DNA of 64,000 nucleotides. Origin: JBFWUW01 sp050247075 (GTDB lineage: Bacteria > Planctomycetota > Planctomycetia > Pirellulales > JBFWUW01). Below the pieces are notes generated by a model. That model made no database searches, had not been told where the DNA came from, and worked only from the letters and a program-made list of their open reading frames with translations. Every line of letters starts with the position of its first letter. Position 1 is the first letter of the stretch. The translations under genes and the position numbers were made by a program. Below, piece after piece: positions 9,668 to 18,122 of the stretch. Where the stretch lies: the NCBI GenBank assembly GCA_050247075.1, contig JBFWUW010000038.1, forward strand, positions 1 through 64,000. The letters are read 5' to 3'.

Positions 9668-9907
9668 ATGACCGAGCAAACCTTCAAGAACCTGCTCGAT
9701 CAGCGCCCGTTCAAGGCGTTTCGTCTCGTCATGTCGAGCGGCCAAACTTACGATGTGCGGCATCCGGAAATTGCCCTGCTAACCCGTACCGACTTGCTCA
9801 TCGGCATCGACGAAGCCGATGATGGCATTCCCGCCGAGTTTACGATCTGTTCGCTGTTGCACGTCTCCGCCATCCAGCCCCTTCCCGTCGCAAGCGGCCA
9901 GGCTTGA
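9668..9907 (+). CDS. small conserved planctomycete protein
   Basis: A 79-residue acidic protein beginning TEQTFKNLLDQRPFKAFRLV. The pattern 'RPFkaFrlvmsSGqtydVrHPE...llt' is one I know from many short uncharacterised planctomycete proteins that begin in the same way. It has no signal peptide or membrane helix and probably forms a small beta-rich domain. The start is ATG 9668 without a clear Shine-Dalgarno. Function unknown. Confidence 0.7.
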   Translation: MTEQTFKNLLDQRPFKAFRLVMSSGQTYDVRHPEIALLTRTDLLIGIDEADDGIPAEFTICSLLHVSAIQPLPVASGQA

Positions 9908-9950
9908 ACGGCAATCCGGCGGGTCGGGAAGTGAGTGCCCGCGAAGGGAA

Positions 9951-10559
9951 CTACTTCTTGCGAAGTTCCGCGAGCTTCTCGCCGACCGACTTGTGGACCT
10001 CGGCTGTTTGCGACACGATCAGCGCGCCGCGGTGGGAGAAGACCGAGATTTTGCCCTGCCCGCCGACTTCGTCCCAGGTGTCGGGGGAGATGTTTTCGGT
10101 CAGTTCTCGGATCAGCGATTCGTAGTCGTCAAAGTTCTGTTTGTGAACCAGGTCGTATACGTCGTACACCACCACCCGCATTGGCTTGTCCGGATCGGCG
10201 GGCTTTACCTTGGCTGCCGCGCGCGGCTTGCCCGGTTTGGTGCCCGGCTTGATCGCACGAAGCTTTCCCAGTGCCGCCAGCAGGCTGGCGATCTCTTGTT
10301 GCGCCGCGGCCGTTTGCAGCACATCGATTTTGCCTTTGGCCCGGAGGGCGATGGTCGCCTTGCCCCCCACGTCCTCCCACGACGCCGGCTGGATACAGTG
10401 CACAATCGCCTTGATGAGCGATTCTTGTTCCGCGGCTCCCGCGGCTACCTTGGCCACATCGTGCGTCTTGGCCGCCAGTTCTTCTTGGGCCAGCAATTCT
10501 TGGTCCAGAGACAGCGCTAGGGCCAGACTGAACAAGCTGGCGCACATCGACCTGGGCAT
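9951..10559 (-). CDS. secreted protein with two SW(E/D)(D/E)VGG repeats
   Basis: A 202-residue protein with a signal peptide (residues 1-25, ending near LAQ) and two copies of a repeat of about 60 residues. Each copy has an isoleucine-rich helix, then PxSWEDVGGKATI or PDTWDEVGGQGKI, then a strand and SQTAEVH (or its equivalent). An alanine/lysine/proline linker (about 100-125) separates them. The repeat resembles a small alpha-beta unit seen in many planctomycete secreted proteins and recalls secretin N-domains, though I cannot show homology. AAGGA lies 8 nt before ATG 10559. Likely cell-envelope; function unknown. The ThuA gene ends 46 bp upstream on the same strand, so they may be cotranscribed. 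Confidence 0.8.
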   Translation of the reverse strand: MPRSMCASLFSLALALSLDQELLAQEELAAKTHDVAKVAAGAAEQESLIKAIVHCIQPASWEDVGGKATIALRAKGKIDVLQTAAAQQEIASLLAALGKLRAIKPGTKPGKPRAAAKVKPADPDKPMRVVVYDVYDLVHKQNFDDYESLIRELTENISPDTWDEVGGQGKISVFSHRGALIVSQTAEVHKSVGEKLAELRKK

Positions 10560-10604
10560 GGCAAGGCTTCCTTAACCAGAAAAGAATCAAACGGCCAACG
10601 CAAG

Positions 10605-11633
10605 TTACTCGTCGCTCAGGTGGTCTTCTGGCTTGACGCCGTGCTTGTAGCGGTCGGCACCGAAGCCGAAGGGGAGCGGTTCGTACTTGCCGACGATATC
10701 GACGTTGGACTCGCCATTAATTTGGCCTTCCAGGCCGACGGCCCAGTAGCAGGCGTTGACTAGCAGCCGCCGTAGGCCGGCGCTCAGCAAATCTTGCGAG
10801 GCCCCCATCGTGGTGCAGAAGACGCGCGAGTCCTGGCCTTCGGCACCGTGGTAGGTGTTGGTCCAGGCCACCGGCATCATCGGCTCGTTCTTCTCGCCCG
10901 CCAACGGTTTGTCTTCGGGCTGCATGCCTTCCAAGACCTGGCCCAGCACCAGCGGCTGGCAGCTTTCAGGCAGCGGCAGCCGCACGGTGTAAACGTCGGT
11001 CGGGCCCCAGATATCGCCATCTTGCAGCCCGCGCAAAATGGGGTGTTCTTTTTGTTCCGGCACCAGAATGCCTCGCGTGCTTTGCGAGCCGTGCGCCCCG
11101 TGGTGGTTGATCCACGTTTCGCCCAGCACCTGCCGGCCAAAGCCGCCATCGAAATCCTTATTCTGAAAACTGTAGCGGGCGTAAGTGGCGTTGGCGTCGC
11201 CGATGTTGAACGAGTGGGTCGCCGTCCGCAGCCCCACAACCGGCTTGCCCGACTCAACATACTCCACGAAGTGCCGCATTTGCTCGTCGGGCAGATTGCG
11301 GAACCGCAGAAAGACGACCATCAGGTCGGCCGTTTTCAAGGCTTCCAGGCCGGGAATGTTGTTGTTGATATTGGGGTCGATGGTGCCGTCTTGCGGATTG
11401 ACGGCAAACAACACGGTGCATTTAAATCCATGCCGCCGCGAGAGAATCTTGCCCAATTGCGGCAACGTCTCTTCCGAACGGTATTCCTCGTCACCGCTGA
11501 CCAGCACGATATGCTTGCCGGCCCCCGGCCCTTCGCCCCCTTCAAACACCACCCAGGGATCGGCGGCGCGCGTGGAAGCGGTGAACGACACAAGTCCCCA
11601 TAAACAAACGGTAAACACCAGCGCGAGTTTCAT
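10605..11633 (-). CDS. secreted ThuA-like domain protein
   Basis: A 342-residue protein with a signal peptide (MKLALVFTVCLWGLVSF..., to about residue 23) and a ThuA-like glutamine-amidotransferase-fold domain: IVLVSGDEEYR, then FLRFRNLPDEQM, VVGLRTATHSF and GETWINHHGAHG. ThuA proteins are linked to trehalose and other sugar use, and in planctomycetes they are often secreted next to Gfo/Idh/MocA dehydrogenases, as here (gene at 11909). The open frame extends upstream to 12110, but the extension lies in repeat DNA. ATG 11633 has GGGA about 7 nt upstream and starts the signal peptide, whereas ATG 11639 has GGGA directly against it. Catalytic role unproven. Confidence 0.85.
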   Translation of the reverse strand: MKLALVFTVCLWGLVSFTASTRAADPWVVFEGGEGPGAGKHIVLVSGDEEYRSEETLPQLGKILSRRHGFKCTVLFAVNPQDGTIDPNINNNIPGLEALKTADLMVVFLRFRNLPDEQMRHFVEYVESGKPVVGLRTATHSFNIGDANATYARYSFQNKDFDGGFGRQVLGETWINHHGAHGSQSTRGILVPEQKEHPILRGLQDGDIWGPTDVYTVRLPLPESCQPLVLGQVLEGMQPEDKPLAGEKNEPMMPVAWTNTYHGAEGQDSRVFCTTMGASQDLLSAGLRRLLVNACYWAVGLEGQINGESNVDIVGKYEPLPFGFGADRYKHGVKPEDHLSDE

Positions 11634-11846
11634 GGCCATTCCCGAAGAGCGAGCGATATACGCTGGCGGACAATAACACCCGACTTCCGCCAGTCCCCCT
11701 TGGATATTAGTCCGCTGGCCAGCCGCGGGGAAGCGCCAAATCGTCAATGTGGCCATGTCGCCGCAAAGTGCCTGCTTTACGGACTGGAACTGTCGAATGG
11801 CATTCCATTTGGGATTCGGTAGCACGGCATAAATCATCGAACCAGA

Positions 11847-11880
11847 CTCAAGCAAGAAGGCGGGAGCCATGTTGCTACGC
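11847..11880. repeat. REP-like repeat CGGGAGCCATGTTGCTAC, copy 1
   Basis: The segment contains CTCAAGCAA followed by GGCGGGAGCCATGTTGCTAC. The same arrangement recurs at 37761-37795, where CATGGC-ggga-GCCATG forms a hairpin. It lies just upstream of the ThuA gene and just after the Gfo/Idh/MocA gene. Confidence 0.7.
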
Positions 11881-11908
11881 ACCCGCACGCCTCCCGTATA
11901 TTCATGGC

Positions 11909-12895
11909 TCATCCCTCCGCCGCGGCCTCCAACTTGTCCATCCACTGTTGCACTTGCAGGGCATCGGCGTAGGTGGCCCCAACCGGGACGGGCTGTTGGC
12001 CTCGCACGACTTTGCAGAAGCAGCGCTGCTCTTCGGCCATCATGCCCGTCGCGCCGCTGGAGCCGGCACGGATCTCCAGCGTCAACGGCCACGAGGCTTG
12101 CGTATCCCAAACCTCAATCGGGCGGGGATTGGGCGAAATGCGGGCGGCCCAGCCGGTCCCGAAGACTTCCAGGCGGTCAAACCCGCGCGGCGGCATGCCG
12201 GGGGGTGTCAGGTACGATGCGGCCAGCGAAACCAGCGGCCCCTCGGCAAATTGCAGTTGTGCCACGGCCAGATCAACTTGGCCTTTTGGCGTACGGTGGA
12301 ACCGGGCCTGAAAGCTGGCCGGTTCGATCCGCCCCAGCAGGGCCTGCACGGCGTACAGGTCGTGGACCATCGCCGCGTGCAGCGGGTTTTCGCCCGGGAA
12401 CAACTCGACGATGTTAGCCGGCCGGTGCCGCACGGCGTCGATGTAATTGATGGGGCCGCGGGCGGCCACCGCTTGCCGCAGTTCTTGAAACTCGCTGTTG
12501 AACAGCAAGATATGGCCCAGCATGAGATTGCTGGAGTCGGGCCGGACCAGGCTGGCCAACTGGCGGGCCTCCGCCAGATTGTCGGCCACCGGCTTCTCCA
12601 GCAACACGGCCTTGCCCGCTTGGAGCAGCGCGGTGGTGACGGGTACATGCTCCGCCGTGGTACAAGCCACAATCCAGGCTTCGGCGGAAGACTCCGCGAT
12701 GGCGGCCGGAAGGTTGGTCCATCCTGGCACGCCCGGCAGTTCAGCCTGCAGCGCGGCCAGGCTTTCGGGCCGCCGGGCGACCAGCGCCACAAGTTCGGCC
12801 TCGGCCAGGCTGGCGGCGGTCAAGGCGTGCAAGCGGCCAAACCGGCCCAAGCCAATGACGCCCAGCTTAACGGGAGAAGAATCGCGAATGTTCAT
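11909..12895 (-). CDS. Gfo/Idh/MocA family oxidoreductase (cytoplasmic)
   Basis: A 328-residue dehydrogenase with a Rossmann motif GLGRFG (15-20) immediately after the N-terminus, no export signal, and the family EKP motif at E100-P102 (VLLEKPVADN). The C-terminal domain carries YLTPPGMPPRG and the GTGWAARI strand typical of the fold. It probably acts on a sugar or inositol derivative with NAD(P). Unlike the Tat-exported homologue at 6597 it should work in the cytoplasm. The ThuA gene lies downstream on the same strand after 275 bp, separated by a repeat, so joint transcription is uncertain. The start ATG has no clear Shine-Dalgarno. Confidence 0.9.
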   Translation of the reverse strand: MNIRDSSPVKLGVIGLGRFGRLHALTAASLAEAELVALVARRPESLAALQAELPGVPGWTNLPAAIAESSAEAWIVACTTAEHVPVTTALLQAGKAVLLEKPVADNLAEARQLASLVRPDSSNLMLGHILLFNSEFQELRQAVAARGPINYIDAVRHRPANIVELFPGENPLHAAMVHDLYAVQALLGRIEPASFQARFHRTPKGQVDLAVAQLQFAEGPLVSLAASYLTPPGMPPRGFDRLEVFGTGWAARISPNPRPIEVWDTQASWPLTLEIRAGSSGATGMMAEEQRCFCKVVRGQQPVPVGATYADALQVQQWMDKLEAAAEG

Positions 12896-12945
12896 GGGGA
12901 AAACAGCGGAGAAGCGGTTGGCGGAGAAGCTGTCAGCTTATCAAG

Positions 12946-12995
12946 TTCGTAGGAGGCGATTCTATCCGCGTTGTAGGAGGCGATTCCATCGCCGA
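12946..12995. repeat. tandem REP-like GTAGGAGGCGATTCC units
   Basis: Two head-to-tail 25-bp units, each starting TTCGTAGGAGGCGATTC or TTGTAGGAGGCGATTCC. The second holds a perfect hairpin GGCGAT-tcc-ATCGCC. Related single units lie at 13227-13251, 22976-23000 (inverted) and 26323-26347. In form they resemble Pseudomonas REPs that begin GTAGGAGCGAGC. Confidence 0.8.
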
Positions 12996-13024
12996 CGGAG
13001 ACACTGACGAACGACAGGAGAAAA

Positions 13025-13139
13025 ACTCACGCAAAGACGCAAAGGCGCAAAGAGGTTCGACAAAAGTGACGCGCTTGATTCGCGACGGAAAGCCCTTGTG
13101 CGAACACTCCCTTTGCGGCTTTGCGACTTGGCGTGAGAC
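13025..13139. repeat. inverted-repeat element with CACGCAAAGACGCAAAG ends
   Basis: The left arm reads CTCACGCAAAGACGCAAAGG and the right arm CTTTGCGACTTGGCGTGAG, so the ends are imperfect inverted repeats of about 25 bp around 65 bp of unrelated DNA. It is non-coding and probably a MITE-type or hairpin element. Only this copy is in the window. Confidence 0.75.
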
Positions 13140-13226
13140 TTCTTCGGATTCAATTCTTGTCGGCCCCCAAATGCTCCGTGGTTCCTTGTCTTATAAGAAC
13201 GTTGGTGGCGGCTACACCACGCCATG

Positions 13227-13251
13227 ATGTAGGAGGCGATTCCATCGCCGA
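13227..13251. repeat. REP-like GTAGGAGGCGATTCC unit
   Basis: A single copy of the unit described at 12946-12995, with the intact GGCGAT-tcc-ATCGCC hairpin, in the same orientation. Confidence 0.8.
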
Positions 13252-13317
13252 AGGGGACGCTTGAAGGTACGGCATGGCGCCCTGTTGCATGCGCACCGTC
13301 AACTCAACGGGCTTTGT

Positions 13318-13454
13318 GAGAACCACGAATCGGACGAATCCAGCGAATAGGAATCCGCCGCCACGTTTTCTTACATTGCGGCCCGCCCCTTTTTCTGGTG
13401 GGTAAGTTTCCAGGCCGGAAATCCATTCGTTAGATTCGTCCGATTCGTGGTTCT
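13318..13454. repeat. MITE-like palindromic element, copy 2
   Basis: 137 bp. The left end is GAGAACCACGAATCGGACGA and the right end GATTCGTCCGATTCGTGGTT, near-perfect inverted repeats of about 22 bp. The interior GCGGCCCGCCCCTTTTTCTG matches copy 1, and matches copy 3 in inverse orientation. Confidence 0.9.
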
Positions 13455-13576
13455 TCCTCTGGGATCGCGGGACTGGGATCCGCCAAGATGTGGATATCGC
13501 ACCCCCTGAGATGTTACAGTAGCGGCTGGCGTTTCTCGCGGGGGTGTTGGTTTTCGTGGGTGGCGTGAGGTGGTCC

Positions 13577-15085
13577 ATGCTGCGTATTCTTGGCTCGCCC
13601 AAACAGCTATGCAATGGCGTCACGCGACGCGACTGGCTGGCGGCTGGTTCGCTGGGCGTATTGGGGCTATCGCTGCCAGATGTATTGCGATTGCAGCAAG
13701 CCCAGGCCGCGCCGGGCAACCCGCCGGCGGCCAGTTTTGGCAAAGCCAAGAATGTCATTCTGCTGTATCTGTTTGGCGGTCCCAGCCAGCTAGAAACCTT
13801 CGACTTCAAGCCGGACGCGCCGGCGGAAGTCCGCGGCGCGTTCCAGCCGATTGCCTCGGCCTTGCCTGGCTGCGACGTGTGCGAGTTTCTGCCGCATGTG
13901 GCCCAGGTGATGGACCGGGTGACGGTTGTCCGCTCGCTCACGCATCCCTGGAACTTTCACGGCATGCAGTGGGCCACCACCGGACTGCCGGAGGGGACCA
14001 TTCCCTTTGAGGAGACACAACGCATACCGCAGCATTGGCCCTTTCTGGGGTCGATGTACGCCTATCTGGACGAGCAGCGAAACGGCCCCAAAGCCCGCGG
14101 GTCGGTGCCGGACAACATCATTTTGCCCTTTCCGCTGAGCAGCCGCCGCCCCGCCGCGATGTACGCCCGACCGCATGGCGCGTTCTTGGGCAGCCAGTAC
14201 GATCCGATCTTTACGGAGTTTCGCGGCGAGGCCACGCGGAGCATGGTCCGCCGTTCGTTTGGACCGCCCGCCGAGATTTTCGATCCCTATTTGGGCGTCA
14301 AGCCGGGCTGCCGGTTTGAGATCGCACCCGAGGCGCAATTGCCGGAAGACATCACGCTGGACCGTATCGACGGCCGCCGTTCGCTATTGGCCCAATTGGA
14401 GGAAGCCCGCCGCGCGCGGGAAGGTGCCGCGCGGCAGCGTCCGGCCAGCGTGCAACTCATGGACCAGCACCAGCAGTTGGCTTTTTCGCTGTTGGATTCC
14501 GCGGCCATTCGCCAGGCGCTCGACCTGGACCAAGAGACGCCGGCGCAGCGCGAAGCCTACGGCATGACGCTGTTTGGCCAAGGAGCTTTGCAAGCCCGCC
14601 GGCTGGTCGAGGCGGGCAGCCGCTTCGTGACCGTGATCTGGGATGAATTCGGGCAGCTCAACGCCGGCTGGGATACGCACGTCGACCACTACAACCGCAT
14701 GAAGCACGATCTGCTGCCTGGCTTTGATCTGGCGTTCTCGGCACTCATCCGCGACTTGGAGGATCGCGGCATGTTGGACGACACGCTCGTGCTGGTGATG
14801 AACGAAATGGGACGCACGCCCCGGCTGGAAGGGGACGGCCGCGGGCATTGGGGCCGGGCTTATTGCAACCTGTTCGCCGGAGCCGGCATTCGACGGGGCA
14901 ACATCGTGGGCCGCACCGACAAGATCGGCGGCACGGTGGAGGAGCGGCCGGCCAGCGCCAAAGACGTGCTGGCCACGCTGTACCACTTGCTAGGAGTCGA
15001 CCCGCACACCATGGTCCGCGACCGGCTCGATAGGCCGATGCCGTTGGTGCCTTACGGCGGGGTGATTGGGGAGATGGTGGGGTGA
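13577..15085 (+). CDS. DUF1501 domain protein, Tat leader
   Basis: A 502-residue DUF1501 protein (sulfatase/alkaline-phosphatase-like fold). It has a twin-arginine leader (VTRRDWLAAGSLG, R17-R18), then the hallmark segments NVILLYLFGGPSQLETFDFK, LPHVAQVMDRVTVVRSL, ARRLVEAGSRFVTV, the catalytic-domain-like EMGRTP, and GHWGRAY near the end. The family is very abundant in planctomycetes, is exported folded by Tat, and is usually paired with a DUF1549/DUF1553 cytochrome; this copy has no such partner nearby. The frame is open 11 codons upstream, but GAGGTGG just before ATG 13577 favours that start. Biochemical function is not established for the family. Confidence 0.9.
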   Translation: MLRILGSPKQLCNGVTRRDWLAAGSLGVLGLSLPDVLRLQQAQAAPGNPPAASFGKAKNVILLYLFGGPSQLETFDFKPDAPAEVRGAFQPIASALPGCDVCEFLPHVAQVMDRVTVVRSLTHPWNFHGMQWATTGLPEGTIPFEETQRIPQHWPFLGSMYAYLDEQRNGPKARGSVPDNIILPFPLSSRRPAAMYARPHGAFLGSQYDPIFTEFRGEATRSMVRRSFGPPAEIFDPYLGVKPGCRFEIAPEAQLPEDITLDRIDGRRSLLAQLEEARRAREGAARQRPASVQLMDQHQQLAFSLLDSAAIRQALDLDQETPAQREAYGMTLFGQGALQARRLVEAGSRFVTVIWDEFGQLNAGWDTHVDHYNRMKHDLLPGFDLAFSALIRDLEDRGMLDDTLVLVMNEMGRTPRLEGDGRGHWGRAYCNLFAGAGIRRGNIVGRTDKIGGTVEERPASAKDVLATLYHLLGVDPHTMVRDRLDRPMPLVPYGGVIGEMVG

Positions 15086-15117
15086 GAGGAGAGTGTTGGG
15101 TGTTCGGTTTTCAGTGT

Positions 15118-15558
15118 TCAGTCGCGGGTGGCGTTTCCGCGGCGTGATTTTAGGGCGGCTTGGGTGACGAGGAGATAGTTGGCTCCGCCGTACTCGGTGA
15201 TGGTCCCCGTGATGTTCCAATCCAACGGATCGGGAGTTTCCACAACGACTGCGGCGATGCGCTCCAAGTTGAGATTCTCCAGCGCCTGCAGGCGGCGCTC
15301 GCCGCCATCGAGATAGAACGTGATGCCGTCGCCGGTCAGTTTGAAGTAGCCCGTCACGTTCACCAGGCGGGTTCCCTCGCGCAGGCGGGTGTTGGCCGTC
15401 TCGGCCCGCACGGGAGGTTCGTCCGCGCTCTCCAGCCTTCCGCCCCGCTCGGCCCGGCTGGCGGAAGCAGTCCACAACAAGGCAGCCCCCACCGCCACCA
15501 GGCAACCACCCAGAAACCAGGCACCCCTCAACTTACAGCCGCCAAATAAGAGGTGCAT
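15118..15558 (-). CDS. small secreted or membrane-anchored protein of unknown function
   Basis: A 146-residue protein with one N-terminal hydrophobic helix (about 12-31, AWFLGGCLVAVGAALLW) acting as signal or anchor, then a region that alternates charged and beta-type sequence (VNVTGYFKLTGDGITFYLDG). No motif is recognised. It is convergent with the DUF1501 gene, 32 bp apart, and lies 87 bp downstream of the small membrane protein at 15646 on the same strand. The two may form a short operon. Confidence 0.65.
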   Translation of the reverse strand: MHLLFGGCKLRGAWFLGGCLVAVGAALLWTASASRAERGGRLESADEPPVRAETANTRLREGTRLVNVTGYFKLTGDGITFYLDGGERRLQALENLNLERIAAVVVETPDPLDWNITGTITEYGGANYLLVTQAALKSRRGNATRD

Positions 15559-15645
15559 GGCAAAGCTACGTCCATTCTAAAACAACCAGCCCAGTCCCAA
15601 AACCACCACTTTTTCATCCTTCATCCTTCCGCCTTCAGCCTTTCC

Positions 15646-15942
15646 TCAATGTCCTCCCTCGGGTTTCTTCATGGCCAGGCTGTGCAGCACCAGCACCGAG
15701 CCGACCGAGATCAAGGCCCAGCCAATCCAATCGGGCGGGCGGATCGACTTGCGCTGCACGCCACCCATCGACGGCAGGTAGCTGGCGATGGACGACAACT
15801 GCCGTTCGGGCGCGCCGGAGCGCTCCGCCAGAAACTTGGTGGTCCGCTCGTTAAGGACGAACGTCTCGACCACGCGAAACTCGATCCCCAGAAACAGAAT
15901 GACCAGGCCGATTAAGAAGTACTGGTTACGATTGAATTCCAT
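15646..15942 (-). CDS. small two-helix membrane protein
   Basis: A 98-residue protein with helices at about 8-24 (YFLIGLVILFLGIEF) and 72-89 (WIGWALISVGSVLVLHSL) and an arginine-rich loop between them. AGGAGG lies 6 nt before ATG 15942, a strong ribosome-binding site. Unknown function. It probably shares a transcript with the gene at 15118. Confidence 0.75.
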   Translation of the reverse strand: MEFNRNQYFLIGLVILFLGIEFRVVETFVLNERTTKFLAERSGAPERQLSSIASYLPSMGGVQRKSIRPPDWIGWALISVGSVLVLHSLAMKKPEGGH

Positions 15943-16306
15943 GGTTGCCTCCTAAGCTGGCGAGGCGGCGGCCGACCCATTGCGGCCACTCAACGGGTGC
16001 CTACCGCGGCACCCCTGGTCAGTATCGTGCCGCGCCGGCGGCCGGCTTGATCGAAGCGAAGGGAGTTCCGTTTATCGGCTTCCGTCTGTGCGGGTCGCCC
16101 GCCCCCTGTCGATTGCCACGGAAATCGGGGTCCGTTTATGCCGTATGAGCCGATTCCAGGCGTCGTTTGTGGAAAGAGCCGAACGCGGAATCGGACAGCC
16201 AATCGTGTGTGGACATATACGGCAATAGCCGACTAAAGGAGCCGCCTTCGACCACGATCATCCGCTTTTCGGCACCATTCAATACACGTCGCACGGCCAC
16301 CACCAG

Positions 16307-16439
16307 GAGAAGGACCACGAATCGAACGAATGAGATTTCCGCGGAGAACCTTGGCAGACAGGAAAGGGGCGGGCGACAACTTGGAAAAGACGAGCCGGCG
16401 GATTCCTATTCGTTAGATTCGTTCGATTCGTGGTTCTCG
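16307..16439. repeat. MITE-like palindromic element, copy 3 (inverted)
   Basis: 133 bp with ends AAGGACCACGAATCGAACGA and GATTCGTTCGATTCGTGGTT. The interior, read on the minus strand, carries GCCCGCCCCTTTCCTG as in copy 2, so this copy is inserted in the opposite orientation. Confidence 0.9.
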
Positions 16440-16536
16440 CTTTGATCGCGGCATAGCCGCATAGTTCGATCAGCGGTGCTGTTCTTTCAATCCGTTTTCG
16501 GCCAGAATGGCGGCCCCGGCCTTGGCAACCTGTTTA

Positions 16537-16703
16537 GGATCCGATACCAAATAACTTCCTCATGCGAACTCCCTCTCCCTTTGGGAGAGGGCCGGGGTGA
16601 GGGCCGGCGGATGGCGTCCATTTCGCCACATCTCCCTCTCCCCAACCCTCTCCCGGAGTACCGGGAGAGGGAGCCAAACGGGGAAGTTATTTCGTACCGA
16701 ATC
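16537..16703. repeat. 167-bp inverted-end element, copy 1
   Basis: The outer arms are GGATCCGATACCAAATAACT and GTTATTTCGTACCGAATCC. Inside are CTCCCTTTGGGAGAGGGCC and CTCTCCCGGAGTACCGGGAG, each a hairpin. It is almost identical to 47553-47719. It ends 18 bp before the LivF start codon, so it may supply or separate that gene's leader. Confidence 0.9.
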
Positions 16704-16721
16704 CGTACCAACGCGTGTCCC

Positions 16722-17435
16722 ATGTCGCTGCTGCACGTCGAAAATCTGCACGCTGGCTACGGTCCCATCGAAGTCCTCAAGGGGATCTCGTTGACCGTTG
16801 CCGAAGGGGAGATTGTCACCGTGATCGGTGCCAACGGCGCGGGCAAGACCACCACGCTGATGTGCATCTCGGGGGTCAACCGGGCGCGGCAAGGCAAGAT
16901 TGTGTTCGCCGGCCAGGAGATCCAGCGGTTGCGGCCCGACGAGGTCGTTCGCGCCGGCTTGTGCCAATCGCCAGAGGGGCGGAAGATCTTCGCGCGGCTG
17001 AGCGTGCTAGAGAACTTGCACATGGGGGCCTTCACCCGGCACGACAAAGGGGGCATTCGCCAAGATATCGAACGGGCCTTTTCCCTGTTTCCTATTCTCA
17101 AGGAGCGCCACGCGCAGCCCGGCGGCACGCTGTCGGGCGGAGAGCAACAGATGCTGGCCGTGGCGCGGGCGCTGATGGGCCGCCCCAAGCTGCTGCTGCT
17201 GGATGAGCCGTCGCTCGGCTTGGCGCCGCTGGTGGTGCTGAAAATCTTCGACGCCATTCGCGAACTCAACCAGCAGGGGATGGCCGTGCTGCTGGTGGAA
17301 CAAAACGCCCGGCTGGCCCTGAAACTGGCCCACCGGGGCTACGTCATGGAAACTGGCGCTATTACCATGAGCGACGAAGCCAGCAAACTACTAGCCAACC
17401 CCAAGGTGCAAGACGCCTACCTGGGAGAAGGGTAG
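16722..17435 (+). CDS. livF: branched-chain amino acid ABC transporter ATPase (LivF type), orphan
   Basis: A 237-residue ABC ATPase of the usual LivF length. Walker A is GANGAGKT (36-43), the Q-loop region is CQSPEGRKIFARLSV, the signature is LSGGEQQ (about 136-142), Walker B is LLLLDEPSLGLAP, and VEQNARLALKLAHRGYVMETG is the LivF-type C-terminus. In the full system it pairs with LivG and drives permeases LivH and LivM at the inner membrane. None of these genes adjoins it. The open frame extends upstream through repeat DNA, but homology begins at ATG 16722. There is no clear Shine-Dalgarno. Family certain; the transported substrate depends on missing partners. Confidence 0.88.
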   Translation: MSLLHVENLHAGYGPIEVLKGISLTVAEGEIVTVIGANGAGKTTTLMCISGVNRARQGKIVFAGQEIQRLRPDEVVRAGLCQSPEGRKIFARLSVLENLHMGAFTRHDKGGIRQDIERAFSLFPILKERHAQPGGTLSGGEQQMLAVARALMGRPKLLLLDEPSLGLAPLVVLKIFDAIRELNQQGMAVLLVEQNARLALKLAHRGYVMETGAITMSDEASKLLANPKVQDAYLGEG

Positions 17436-17436
17436 A

Positions 17437-17485
17437 GAAAAGGCAGAAGGATGAAGGTCCGAAAGACTGAAAACTGAAAACCTTT
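17437..17485. repeat. low-complexity tract after livF
   Basis: Directly after the livF stop come GGCAGAAGGATGAAGG and GACTGAAAACTGAAAACC, members of the window's CATCCTTC and TTTTCAG tract families, here inverted. The tract ends with CCTTTTTT. It fills the space between two convergent genes. Confidence 0.65.
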
Positions 17486-17490
17486 TTTCC

Positions 17491-18090
17491 CTATGCTTCT
17501 TCCATTGCTTTCAGGATGATGCGGACGGCGGCGGCGGCGGTAGTGGCGGAGAGGGATGCGCATTCCTTGGGCTCGGATAGGGCTTGTTGGGTATCGAGCG
17601 GCAGGTGCAGGAAGAGCGAGCGGGTTTTGAGTCCGCCCCGTTCAGCCAGGTAGTGCGTCCAATACAGCGTGGCGTTGCAGAGGTACGTGCCGGCATGGTA
17701 CGAGACAGCGGCGGGCAGGCCGGCCTCGCGCAGCCGCGCGGCCCAGTCCCGCAGGGGAAGCGCCGATTGATACGCGACCGGGCCGTCTTCCGCCAGTCGC
17801 CGCGGGGGCCCATCGGGCTGGGCGGGCTCTTCACCGACATTAACGGCGATCGACTCCAGGCGAATCCGGGCCGAGCCCGGAGCCTGCCCCAGATGCAAGG
17901 CGAAGTCGTGGTTGGCCTCGAGATCCTTGGCCAGCCGCGCGCGAACCTCGGAGAATTCCACCGGATAGCGCCGCGTGACAATGGCCGGTTGCACGGGCAT
18001 GTCGCGCGTCAGTTCCAGCAAGCAGAGCCAACTGGAGTTGGCCTGGAAGTGGGCGTAAGGATCGAAAGCGGTGACCAGGACGGATGCCAT
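17491..18090 (-). CDS. pyroglutamyl-peptidase I-like (peptidase C15)
   Basis: A 199-residue member of the Pcp family, which removes N-terminal pyroglutamate from peptides in the cytoplasm. The catalytic triad is in place: E79 in RIRLESIAVNV, C138 in GTYLCN, and H162 in LFLHLPL. The N-terminus VLVTAFDPY matches the family's 'VLVTGFxPF', with F10-Y12 variation. The frame opens upstream to 18207, but that would overlap the HIT gene; the homologous region starts at ATG 18090, 32 bp after the HIT stop. It is third in a minus-strand run with Trm112-like and HIT genes. Activity is likely; substrate range unknown. Confidence 0.88.
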   Translation of the reverse strand: MASVLVTAFDPYAHFQANSSWLCLLELTRDMPVQPAIVTRRYPVEFSEVRARLAKDLEANHDFALHLGQAPGSARIRLESIAVNVGEEPAQPDGPPRRLAEDGPVAYQSALPLRDWAARLREAGLPAAVSYHAGTYLCNATLYWTHYLAERGGLKTRSLFLHLPLDTQQALSEPKECASLSATTAAAAVRIILKAMEEA

Positions 18091-18122
18091 CAAAGATTTC
18101 GCTTGTCGGAAGCAGTAGGACG

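Larger units (their letters stand above)
15943..16721. other. repeat-rich intergenic region
   Basis: This 779-bp gap lies between divergent genes (15646 minus, 16722 plus). It holds the MITE-like copy 3 (16307-16439) and the 167-bp inverted-end element (16537-16703). I see no protein-like frame. Promoters for both flanking genes must be here, but none is clear. Confidence 0.6.

Noticed and set aside
13150..13941. 263-residue minus-strand protein
   Set aside because: Crosses a MITE-like repeat and the antisense of a DUF1501 start; serine/arginine-rich shadow.
16476..16721. 82-residue N-terminal extension of LivF
   Set aside because: Encoded by the 167-bp repeat; LivF homology starts at the ATG at 16722.
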